Position numbers and translations under genes: made by a program. 35,188 nucleotides of DNA, taken from Nostoc calcicola FACHB-3891. Its GTDB lineage: Bacteria; Cyanobacteriota; Cyanobacteriia; Cyanobacteriales; Nostocaceae. The notes below the pieces were generated by a model. It was not told the DNA's origin. It worked only from the letters and a program-made list of their open reading frames with translations, and ran no database searches. The stretch covers positions 1 to 35,188 of the forward strand of contig NZ_JACJRQ010000066.1 in NCBI RefSeq assembly GCF_014697355.1, written 5' to 3'. Positions 7,609 through 14,957 of the stretch are shown in pieces (position 1 is the stretch's first letter; the number at the start of each line of letters is the position of its first letter).

Positions 7609-8889
7609 ATGGCACAGGTTCCCCCAAAAATAGAAATAAGAGACGACCGAATTATTATTAATAATTTAGAAATTCGCTTGTTTGAAGCGAGTGATTATCT
7701 GTATCAACTGCCAGATTATGAGCATGAAGCTGCTTGCATTAAAGCATTTGAGATGGGCTTTTTCTGTCTCCAAAGAACTCAAAATATTAGTGATACCCAA
7801 TTTGTCAAACAACAATTTAATGCTTTATTAAATGAATTATATGAAGCTGTGAATGAAATCCCGAACACTATTTCAGCACAATTGGCTAATAAAATTGGTA
7901 CTGCTGATGGTCAACTCTTAGCTCCTTTGCAAGGTCAGATTAACCTTACTACAGCAATAATGGACGCACAAATAAAAGCTGTAAGTGATTTTCTCAATCA
8001 GGAATTTAATCCCTCCCAAGAAACCTCGGTTTTTGGCAGTGCCGTACAGAAAATACAAAACTTACTTGACGAGAACCGAACAGATTCCTTGCAGGGTGTA
8101 TTTTCGGCAGCGATCGCAAATGTAACAACAAAGGACGGAGTTTTAGCTGCGGCAGTTAAGGCGGTAGTAAGTGAATCGGTAAAACCATTGGCTGATGAGG
8201 TGGAGAAGCTTGCACAGCAAGTTCGGGAAAAAGAACTGATTGAGTCGGTGTTGGAGCAAACGATCGCAAGGGGGATGAGTTACGAAGAAGCCCTGGTAGT
8301 GGAATTGCAGCCGTGGGCGAAATTATATGGGGCAGAAATTACTCATGTTGGAAATGACAAGCAGCCAGGTGATATTGTCCTTAAGTTTAGTGCCAACTCA
8401 ATCGCTGCTACAGACCTATCAATTGTTATTGAGGCTCGAAATAGAGACTCAGCAAGTTGGGGGCGAAAAAGAATTGCCGATCAACTTAACAAGGCAATGG
8501 TGAAGCGCAAAGCATCTATGGGAATATTCCTCAGTCGTAGTCGTGAAGGCTTGGCGCAGGAAATTGGTGTTTGGGGACAAGGAACTTGTGAGCAGGGGCA
8601 GTGGGTGGCAACCACACATGAGATGCTTACTGTTGCCATCCAGTTTTTAATTATTAAGCAACAATTAGCCTCTCAAAAAACCTTCAATTCCGAATTTGAC
8701 TATGCATCTGTAGAATCTCAGTTGCAACGTATTCAAGGGTCTTTGGATTATCTTGCTCAATTTAATAGTCATTCAACTAATATCGAAAAAAATTGCGTAG
8801 CGATTAAAGCAAAAACCAAAATGATGCGTACCGAAATTCGTAGTGCTTTAGATTTAATTTTGGAGACTATCAGCAGAAAGCAGACATAA
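7609..8889 (+). CDS. Unknown protein with coiled coil and degenerate PD-(D/E)xK-like domain
   Basis: A 426-residue protein. A good Shine-Dalgarno (GGAG at 7598-7601) supports the ATG at 7609. Residues about 20-210 are helical and partly coiled coil, with repeated amphipathic segments (LANKIGTADGQLLAPLQGQI; AVSESVKPLADEVEKLAQQV). Residues about 235-330 look like a restriction-endonuclease-like core. GDIVLKFS supplies an Asp, then LSIVIEARNRDS supplies Glu, with Arg in place of the usual Lys, and a helix (RIADQLNKAMVKRKASMGIFLSR) follows. This layout recalls RmuC/DUF2130-type predicted nucleases. The C-terminus is coiled coil. A DNA-linked defence or repair role is possible, but catalytic competence is doubtful given the E-x-R. 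Confidence 0.5.
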   Translation: MAQVPPKIEIRDDRIIINNLEIRLFEASDYLYQLPDYEHEAACIKAFEMGFFCLQRTQNISDTQFVKQQFNALLNELYEAVNEIPNTISAQLANKIGTADGQLLAPLQGQINLTTAIMDAQIKAVSDFLNQEFNPSQETSVFGSAVQKIQNLLDENRTDSLQGVFSAAIANVTTKDGVLAAAVKAVVSESVKPLADEVEKLAQQVREKELIESVLEQTIARGMSYEEALVVELQPWAKLYGAEITHVGNDKQPGDIVLKFSANSIAATDLSIVIEARNRDSASWGRKRIADQLNKAMVKRKASMGIFLSRSREGLAQEIGVWGQGTCEQGQWVATTHEMLTVAIQFLIIKQQLASQKTFNSEFDYASVESQLQRIQGSLDYLAQFNSHSTNIEKNCVAIKAKTKMMRTEIRSALDLILETISRKQT

Positions 8890-8943
8890 ATATCAGTAAG
8901 CTCTAGAAGTTGAGTGGTGATGTTTTATCTTGGATAGTCACCA

Positions 8944-8958
8944 TTCCCGTTCCGGGAA
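8944..8958. promoter_or_regulatory. Palindrome TTCCC-N5-GGGAA, copy 2
   Basis: Spacer GTTCC. It lies 55 bp after the nuclease-like gene, inside repeat module A. Confidence 0.6.
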
Positions 8959-9172
8959 AAGTAGTGGGGTTTAAACGATGCTGTTGTTAGCCAAAGCGAT
9001 CGCACGGTAGATTGTACTCCTGGCTTTCTTTGTGGACAACGATTTTTGACTCCCGTCTGGGATGCAATCGCCAAATTCTGAGCATTTTCAAAAGCCAAAT
9101 GATTTGGACAGCTCGTCTCAGACTTAGGATAATAAGCCATGCCAATGAGAGAGCATCTCTTATTGGAAACGG

Positions 9173-9379
9173 GCGATCGCTAAATAATTTACCCGGCGAT
9201 AAAAACAGACCAAATCCCTGCTCAAATCAAGAGAGTTGTCCACCTTCTCATTCACGGTAAACTGTGATGTTAGATACTCTTCTTTTGAAAGGGATTGCTA
9301 TGGCAGGGAATTTGTACGCGAACCTGTGGGAGCTAAAATTTCCCAATTTGGGAAAAATGCTCCTTGTCATGGCGATCGC
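9173..9379. repeat. 207-bp direct repeat (module B), copy 1
   Basis: It runs from one HIP1 octamer (9173-9180) to another (9372-9379). Copy 2 at 14608-14814 has the same length and boundaries and is nearly identical over most of its span, with a few small substitutions and compensating indels. Both copies contain GAGAGTTGTCCACCTTCTCA and TATGGCAGGGAATTTGTACG. A diverged partial copy lies at about 26303-26395. The two good copies flank the NACHT/pentapeptide cassette. Confidence 0.85.
9340..9354. promoter_or_regulatory. Palindrome TTCCC-N5-GGGAA, copy 3
   Basis: Spacer AATTT, making TTCCCAATTTGGGAA almost fully self-complementary. It lies inside module B, copy 1. Confidence 0.65.
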
Positions 9380-9548
9380 AACTTCCGACGCTCTTTAAGA
9401 TTAACCATCAATTGGAAATTGATGAATCGGTAATCATCAAAGGAAAGTTTTGGTTCAAACTCGTCCAATAAATTTTGTACAGGTTTAATCTCATTTAAGC
9501 GTAATTAACTATAAAATCATCAAAAATATACAAAAAGCCGCCCTAGTT

Positions 9549-9650
9549 ATGCACATTAGTATCGCGGACAACCTCAAGAAGCGATTCCATGCTGTTTGTG
9601 CCCTACCGTGGTTGAAGATGAGCCAAGTTGTGACAGAAATAATCGGGTAA
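9549..9650 (+). pseudogene. Short ribbon-helix-helix-like remnant (33 codons)
   Basis: ATG at 9549 opens MHISIADNLKKRFHAVCAL, followed by KMSQVVTEIIG and a stop. This matches the strand-helix-helix start of ParD/CopG-type proteins (I-x-N-L-K-x-R-F, then MSQVVTELI). It stops about ten residues short of a full second helix, so it is probably a truncated antitoxin-like gene. It ends 16 nt before the NACHT gene. It could still act as a leader peptide, but I have no evidence for that. Confidence 0.35.
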
Positions 9651-9666
9651 TAGTTGCAGTGCGCTA

Positions 9667-12600
9667 ATGAAATTTATGAGACTACTTCAATATATTAAAA
9701 AATTAAAGTCTGCCAAAAATAGTTTAAAGCAGCAACGATTATATACACTTATCTTTACGGTAACTCTATGGTTGGTGCTTTCTACATTACCAGTTCCAAG
9801 CTATTCTCAATCCTCTACCCCTACACCTCGTCCTGTAATCGAACAGAAGGTTCGTGAACTAGCTAAGAGTGATGTAGAAAACGATATTTCCAGACGAAAT
9901 GACTATGCTGTTAAGCTGTACGGTAAAAAATCACCTGGCTTAAAAGATGATGAAATTTTGCAAATATACGATGACGAATACACCAAGCAATTAGAAGCAA
10001 AAAAGAAAAATTTATGGGAACAACTAAAGCCCGAAAATGGATGGTTAGTTGCTATATTTCTGTTTTTTGTATTAATTTTTAAAGATACTTTAACAAAATG
10101 GGTCAGTAGCTTTTTTGAAGCTGTAGGAAATCAAATTTATAGCAAACTATCAGGAGTACCGTTACTACAGGGTGTTGCATTAAACCGATATAGAGAAGAA
10201 CTCAAACAAAAGTATGAGAAGTTAAAAATTTCGTTTCGACCTGATAAACCTCTAAAACTAAAAAATATATATGTTCCACTAAAAGTTACAGGTACTGGCG
10301 ACAATGAGTTAATTGATGCCTTCCAAGCTATAACTAAGCATCGCCGACTTATGGTCAAAGGGTCTCCGGGTTCTGGTAAAACAATGCTGCTAAAGCATAT
10401 TGCTCTTTGCTACGCTGACGGTCGTTGGTCTACCATATTTAATAAATTCCAATGTATACCAATTTTATTAGAACTACACCGATTAAGCTCCTCAGAAAAG
10501 ACAATACAAGAACACTTAGAGGATGCCTTTGACCGGGATGGGTTCAAGAACGCAAAACATTTTGTCTCTGAAAGTCTAGATAAAGGTAGACTGTTACTGC
10601 TATTTGATGGTCTTGATGAAGTAAATAGTGATTCTCGTGAACGGGTAGTTAACCAAATAAAAAATTTATTGGATAAGTATTTAAAATGCCCTGTTCTTAT
10701 TACTTGTCGCACGGCTGTCTACAGAGGTGAGTTTGATGAACCAGTTGAGAAGACACTAGAAGTTGCTGAGTTCAATGACCAACAGATTCGTGACTTTCTA
10801 GTTCCGTGGCAGTCAGATATGCCAGAAGGTAAATCTGTGGAGCAACTTATACAAACGTTGCATGACCGACCGCGAATTATGGATATGGCACGTAATCCGC
10901 TAATGCTTACTATTATTGCCTATCTTTATGCTGATACCCCTGTTGTACTACCTCGTTCAAGGGCAGAATTTTATCGGGTAGCAACAGATATTTTATTAGA
11001 ACAATGGCATAAAGAACGCAACCAATTTGAAGCGCGTGTAAAAAAGCTAATACTTCAAAATTTAGCACTTTTCTTTCAAGACAATGCTAACCAGCAAGGG
11101 CAAGACCGTCGCAGCGTAGACTGGATAACTGTTGAATCAGAAGTCAGAAGGATACTACCCGATCTCAATCTTCAACCTGAAATTGATACTAAACCGATTT
11201 TAAAAGAAATTGTGGAACGTAGTGGTTTGCTACTTGCTATTGATGGCGGTGATCGTTACCAGTTTGCACATTTGACCTTACAGGAATTTTTCGCAGCAAG
11301 CCAATTACGAGACAATGCTGATGGTCTAATTAGTCGTTTTAAAGCTGACCCTGATGCTTGGCGTGAAACGCTTAAGCTCTGGTGTGGACTAGCTTCTGAT
11401 AGTACTAATTTAATTAGAGAAGTACGCTCAGTAGATCCAGTTGTTGCGTTTGAGTGCTTGGCTGATGCTCAAATGGTTGATTCGACATTGGCTTCGGAAA
11501 TTATTAATAGCTTTAAATCCCGGCTAGGAGTAGATGGAAACGAGAATATAGTAAATCATGCCTTTGCAGCAGTCGCTGCGGACGATAGAAGACGTACAGA
11601 TGTATTCATTTTCTTAAAAGAAACCCTTGAAAACACAAGTGAAACAGATGCTCGTCGCAAAGCAGCAGTAAACGCTTTATCTTTGACTAACTTACCAAGT
11701 GCGGCGGCATTATTAACTCAGCAGTATGTAAATTTAGATAATATAGAATTTCGCCTAATACTAGATCGGGCATTGATACGTATGGGTGATATAGCTGTGC
11801 CTGAAATTGAGAAAGCTGTACCCAAGGCAGATGTTAATCAGGTTATGGATGCTCTAATGAGTATTGCTACTCCTAGTGCTTTACAAGCTTTAGTTAATTT
11901 TCTTTGGAGTCTTGATGAGAATCGAGCGTTACGTGCAGCATTGCTTTTGGCTTCTTTAATCAAAGAAAAAAAACATTATACCATGCTAAACGCTTGTAAA
12001 CTTCCTCAAGGTTATTCTCGACAAGACAGTTTTGATTGGATAGTTAAGCGTTTAGGAGCAGAGCCAGTTCTTCAGATAATTTTAAAGCAAATAGTCTACT
12101 GTATAAGCAAAAAACTAAAAGACCCAGTTGAGGTAATAGACCAGCTATATATTCGAGGTTTTGACCAAAAACTCATTATACCTATCTGTTTAATTCAAGC
12201 CTTAGAGTTTAGAGAATTCAATGATTCCCTCTCAGGAGCAAAACTAGAGTTTAATAATTTTATCAAAAACTATTCTAATTCTATTCAGAACCTTTGTGAA
12301 CGCAATGAATCAACGATTTGGGGATTTCTAATTTATAATATTTTTCCTCTTCTGTTTCTGGGATTTTTAAAAACGATTTCGACAGACTATTCGGGAAAAC
12401 AATGGGTAACAGTAAAACAATTAAAAATGCAATGGCAACAAAAAGGAACAACGTCGGTGCGGGAGGAAATACAGGAAGTTGTTAATAATTTGAATGATGA
12501 GGAGTTGGAGTCGTTAATGTTTAGGACAGGAATAATTTTTGACAGAGATAAAATGTTGATAAAATATTACTTTCCTAACAAAAAGAAAATAATAAATGAA

Positions 12601-12897
12601 GTAACTTATTTTTTATTAAATTCTGAAGTAAATAATTCTAATTTTGATATATTTCACTTTTATTTTCAAAAGTTGACAGATATATTGACAGATCTAAATC
12701 CATTCAAACTCAATCCAGTAGCGGAATGGGAAATCCAGAAAAAAAAATTAAATATATTAATAAAAGAAAACAGATCAGAAATAAATGCAGAGTTACAAAA
12801 TAAAAGATACCTGGAAATGTGGGAAGGAAAGATAATAATTAATAAAAAACTAGCACGTCCCATAAAATCTAGTTTTTCAACCACTCCCCACGATTAG
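9667..12897 (+). CDS. Membrane-anchored NACHT (STAND) ATPase with HEAT-like C-terminus
   Basis: A 1076-residue NLR-like immune ATPase. The N-terminus has a hydrophobic segment at about 27-46 (signal or anchor) and a second at about 125-142 (WLVAIFLFFVLIF), so residues 47-124 may face outside the cytoplasm. The NACHT core has Walker A GSPGSGKT (232-239) and Walker B LLLLFDGLDEV (about 309-319). It continues with the arm region FAHLTLQEFFAASQL (about 535-550). The remainder is helical repeats, likely HEAT-type, which in this class sense the trigger. The two-segment membrane N-terminus is the probable effector. The last 9 codons overlap an antisense transposase remnant, so the native C-terminus may be altered. 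The gene lies between the two 207-bp direct repeats. Confidence 0.85.
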   Translation: MKFMRLLQYIKKLKSAKNSLKQQRLYTLIFTVTLWLVLSTLPVPSYSQSSTPTPRPVIEQKVRELAKSDVENDISRRNDYAVKLYGKKSPGLKDDEILQIYDDEYTKQLEAKKKNLWEQLKPENGWLVAIFLFFVLIFKDTLTKWVSSFFEAVGNQIYSKLSGVPLLQGVALNRYREELKQKYEKLKISFRPDKPLKLKNIYVPLKVTGTGDNELIDAFQAITKHRRLMVKGSPGSGKTMLLKHIALCYADGRWSTIFNKFQCIPILLELHRLSSSEKTIQEHLEDAFDRDGFKNAKHFVSESLDKGRLLLLFDGLDEVNSDSRERVVNQIKNLLDKYLKCPVLITCRTAVYRGEFDEPVEKTLEVAEFNDQQIRDFLVPWQSDMPEGKSVEQLIQTLHDRPRIMDMARNPLMLTIIAYLYADTPVVLPRSRAEFYRVATDILLEQWHKERNQFEARVKKLILQNLALFFQDNANQQGQDRRSVDWITVESEVRRILPDLNLQPEIDTKPILKEIVERSGLLLAIDGGDRYQFAHLTLQEFFAASQLRDNADGLISRFKADPDAWRETLKLWCGLASDSTNLIREVRSVDPVVAFECLADAQMVDSTLASEIINSFKSRLGVDGNENIVNHAFAAVAADDRRRTDVFIFLKETLENTSETDARRKAAVNALSLTNLPSAAALLTQQYVNLDNIEFRLILDRALIRMGDIAVPEIEKAVPKADVNQVMDALMSIATPSALQALVNFLWSLDENRALRAALLLASLIKEKKHYTMLNACKLPQGYSRQDSFDWIVKRLGAEPVLQIILKQIVYCISKKLKDPVEVIDQLYIRGFDQKLIIPICLIQALEFREFNDSLSGAKLEFNNFIKNYSNSIQNLCERNESTIWGFLIYNIFPLLFLGFLKTISTDYSGKQWVTVKQLKMQWQQKGTTSVREEIQEVVNNLNDEELESLMFRTGIIFDRDKMLIKYYFPNKKKIINEVTYFLLNSEVNNSNFDIFHFYFQKLTDILTDLNPFKLNPVAEWEIQKKKLNILIKENRSEINAELQNKRYLEMWEGKIIINKKLARPIKSSFSTTPHD

Positions 12898-13195
12898 CTA
12901 GAATAAATGGCTCTGCTACCTTTGACACTTGTTCGTTGTTAATTTTCCATACCTGGTACTGCCAGCCTGGTAGTGGTATCTGCCCTGGTGAAAGTCGTTC
13001 ACCTTTCCTGTATGGTGGTATATTGCCCAAAAATTTACTACCCCAACGTGAACTTTGCTGTTGCTTCTTTGGCGGTCGATAGCGTTTACAAAAACCACGA
13101 TATTTGGTTGCACATTCATCTAAACTCTGACCCAGTTCTAAAAATGCTGGATGCCATTGTGTAATTCCATCGTTTGTTAAGCGCGATAAGTACCA
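12869..13195 (-). pseudogene. Decayed transposase C-terminus (REP-associated/IS200-like tyrosine transposase?)
   Basis: Reading the minus strand from about 13195 gives an open stretch (QLWYLSRLTNDGITQWHPAF, then LELGQSLDECATKYRGFCKR) that ends VAEPFILANRGEWLKN and a stop at 12869-12871. The P-A-F-L-E-L-G / E-C-A-x-x-Y-R pattern resembles the C-terminal tail of REP-associated (RayT-type) Y1 transposases. There is no start codon, and a stop precedes the fragment, so it is a remnant. Its stop lies inside the 3' end of the NACHT gene on the other strand. The family name is my best guess. Confidence 0.45.
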
Positions 13196-13358
13196 TAATT
13201 GCTAAATTCGTAGAATAAACCAAAGCGACAGCCTGCCCTCAAAATTAGGGGGAGATGAGGGCAAGTTCCAAAACAAAGAATAAAATCGGAATATTGTATC
13301 TCTGCATGGCACTTCATGGCAAACTCTTTAGTATTACGTCTTTTAAAGAGATCTGGAA
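12898..13358. other. Gap between NACHT gene 1 and the pentapeptide gene
   Basis: Most of it is the antisense transposase remnant. From 13196 onward there is a small hairpin (TGCCCTC at 13234-13240 with GAGGGCA at 13257-13263) and the leader of the pentapeptide gene. I see no intact gene. Confidence 0.5.
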
Positions 13359-14234
13359 GTGGACGATAATAATAAACTAGGGCTTGAGGAGTTACGGGAA
13401 AGTTTCTCTAAAATCTACAATGGGCCAGACCGCCTGCAACGTGAGTACGAGATACTAAAAGAAGCAGAACGATTAAATATACCAATTGACACTTATCGTC
13501 GTTTGTATGAACTGAGGTCAGAAGAACCCATTGAGCCTTACCCTAAACCACAAAATTGGCGACAGATCCCTAAAGATTGGGCAAAGTGGTACATTCATTT
13601 ACCAAGAAAGAAAAAACTTACCTTACTTCGTAAGGGGAGCTTTTGGTTAATTAGACAAACTATTGTTATAACTGCTGTAGTTGCATTAGGGCGATACTTT
13701 TGGGAAGCTCCCAAACGAGAAAAGCAGGCACATTATCAAGCTTGGCAGATAGTTAATTCTGCAAAAGGACAACGTACAAACGCAGGCAGAATTAATGCTC
13801 TTCAGGATTTAAATAATGATGGTGTCAGTTTAAGAGGGTTGGATGCAAACGAGGCATATTTGGAAGGTATTAACTTAGCAAACGCCTACCTCAGGTATGC
13901 CAATTTTAGCAAAGCCAATCTTAGCAAAGCCAATCTTAGCAAAGCCAATCTCAACTATAGTAACCTTAGCTATAGCAACCTCACTTATAGCAACTTCACC
14001 TATGCCGACCTTAGCAAAGCCAACCTCGGTCAAGCCAATCTTGTAGGTATTAACCTCAGCAAAGCTAACCTTCAATACGCCTACCTTCGTGGTGCTGACC
14101 TCAGTGATGCCGACCTCAGTGATGTTGAAAACCTAACTCCTGAGCAAGTTAAGCAAGCTAAAAATTGGGAGAAAGCAAAGTATAGTGAAGAATTTCGCAA
14201 GCAACTGGGCTTGCCGCCAGAACCTACTAAATAA
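13359..14234 (+). CDS. Single-pass membrane protein with C-terminal pentapeptide repeats
   Basis: A 291-residue protein starting at GTG (13359). A cytoplasmic-looking charged N-terminus (about 1-92) is followed by one membrane segment (about 94-114, FWLIRQTIVITAVVALGRYF). A pentapeptide-repeat right-handed beta-helix then follows (about 150-265; A(N/D)L units such as ANLSK, SNLSY, ADLSD). A basic tail ends the protein. Three identical 15-bp units at 13906-13950 encode successive SKANL-type repeats, showing recent expansion. Pentapeptide proteins are abundant in cyanobacteria and their biochemical role is usually unknown. It shares a cassette with the upstream NACHT ATPase between direct repeats, so a partnership is possible. 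The gap between them makes one transcript uncertain. Confidence 0.8.
   Translation: MDDNNKLGLEELRESFSKIYNGPDRLQREYEILKEAERLNIPIDTYRRLYELRSEEPIEPYPKPQNWRQIPKDWAKWYIHLPRKKKLTLLRKGSFWLIRQTIVITAVVALGRYFWEAPKREKQAHYQAWQIVNSAKGQRTNAGRINALQDLNNDGVSLRGLDANEAYLEGINLANAYLRYANFSKANLSKANLSKANLNYSNLSYSNLTYSNFTYADLSKANLGQANLVGINLSKANLQYAYLRGADLSDADLSDVENLTPEQVKQAKNWEKAKYSEEFRKQLGLPPEPTK
13906..13950 (+). repeat. Three tandem 15-bp units within the pentapeptide gene
   Basis: TTAGCAAAGCCAATC occurs three times without change at 13906, 13921 and 13936. Each unit adds one pentapeptide coil step. The identity at DNA level points to recent slippage or duplication. Confidence 0.85.
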
Positions 14235-14496
14235 ATTGGGGAAGTAATGATTGCCCAATCTATAGAAAATCCTATGGTAATGGTTTTACCGCGATCGCAA
14301 TGTTTTAAAATGCTTGGCACTTCATGTCAGCTTCTCTAGCCTTAGCCCTTAAAGGAGCGAGATTGACGGGGCATGAGAGTTTATTTTTAGGTGTAGCGAA
14401 CTCCAAGAATAATTCACTAACCATCTGGGTAATCCTGGGATGGTTTTCTATTTAACGAAAGCTCAATCAGATTGGGGCGATCGCCACAAAATAAAT

Positions 14497-14511
14497 TTCC
14501 CGGATTGGGAA
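14497..14511. promoter_or_regulatory. Palindrome TTCCC-N5-GGGAA, copy 4
   Basis: Spacer GGATT. It lies inside module A, in the position equivalent to copy 2. Confidence 0.6.
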
Positions 14512-14607
14512 AAGTGCTTAGGTTCAAACGCTGCTGTTGTTGCCTAGAGCGATCGCACCCTTCATCTGTGCAAACAGAACTGAAAGAGGCGATAAGCTGA
14601 CAAGGTA

Positions 14608-14814
14608 GCGATCGCTAAATAATTACTCGAAGCTGTAATAAAAACGGACTAAATCCCTGCTCAAATCAAGAGAGTTGTCCACCTTCTCATTCACGGTAAA
14701 CTGTGATGTTAGATACTCTTCTTGTGAGAGGGATTGCTATGGCAGGGAATTTGTACGCGAACCTGTGGGAGCTTTTCCCAATTTGGGAAAAATGCTCCTT
14801 GTCATGGCGATCGC
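14608..14814. repeat. 207-bp direct repeat (module B), copy 2
   Basis: Partner of 9173-9379, in the same orientation and bounded by HIP1 octamers at 14608-14615 and 14807-14814. Start-to-start distance is 5435 bp, so recombination would remove the NACHT gene at 9667 and the pentapeptide gene at 13359 as one unit. Confidence 0.85.
14775..14789. promoter_or_regulatory. Palindrome TTCCC-N5-GGGAA, copy 5
   Basis: Spacer AATTT, identical to copy 3. It lies inside module B copy 2, 169 bp upstream of the pentapeptide/octapeptide gene. Confidence 0.65.
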
Positions 14815-14957
14815 TCTGGATTAACACTAGGGATTCATTATGATGTTCATGAATTGCAATCAACAGTGAATTCTGACGCTAGAAATAGAAAATTAACTTA
14901 AACCGTTAAAAATCTGGAATTTTTCGTGGTATATCTGTATCCAAAAAACAAATTTGG

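Larger units (their letters stand above)
8890..9548. other. Non-coding mosaic repeat region upstream of NACHT gene 1
   Basis: This stretch holds mosaic repeat module A (about 8923-9005), module B (9173-9379), two TTCCC-N5-GGGAA palindromes (8944-8958, 9340-9354) and three HIP1 octamers. Open frames here are short and not conserved between the two copies of module B, so I regard it as non-coding. Confidence 0.6.
14235..14957. other. Non-coding mosaic repeat region upstream of the octapeptide system
   Basis: It contains module A (about 14476-14558), module B copy 2 (14608-14814), two palindromes (14497-14511, 14775-14789) and five HIP1 octamers. It mirrors 8890-9548 in content and order. No gene is apparent. 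The promoter of the following gene should lie within 14815-14957. Confidence 0.6.

Noticed and set aside
9236..9433. Possible small protein in module B
   Set aside because: The frame is not kept in copy 2 because of indels, and the two copies are conserved as DNA, not protein.
13875..14075. Antisense frame of repeated Val-Gly/Ala-Lys units
   Set aside because: It is a shadow of the pentapeptide repeat on the opposite strand.
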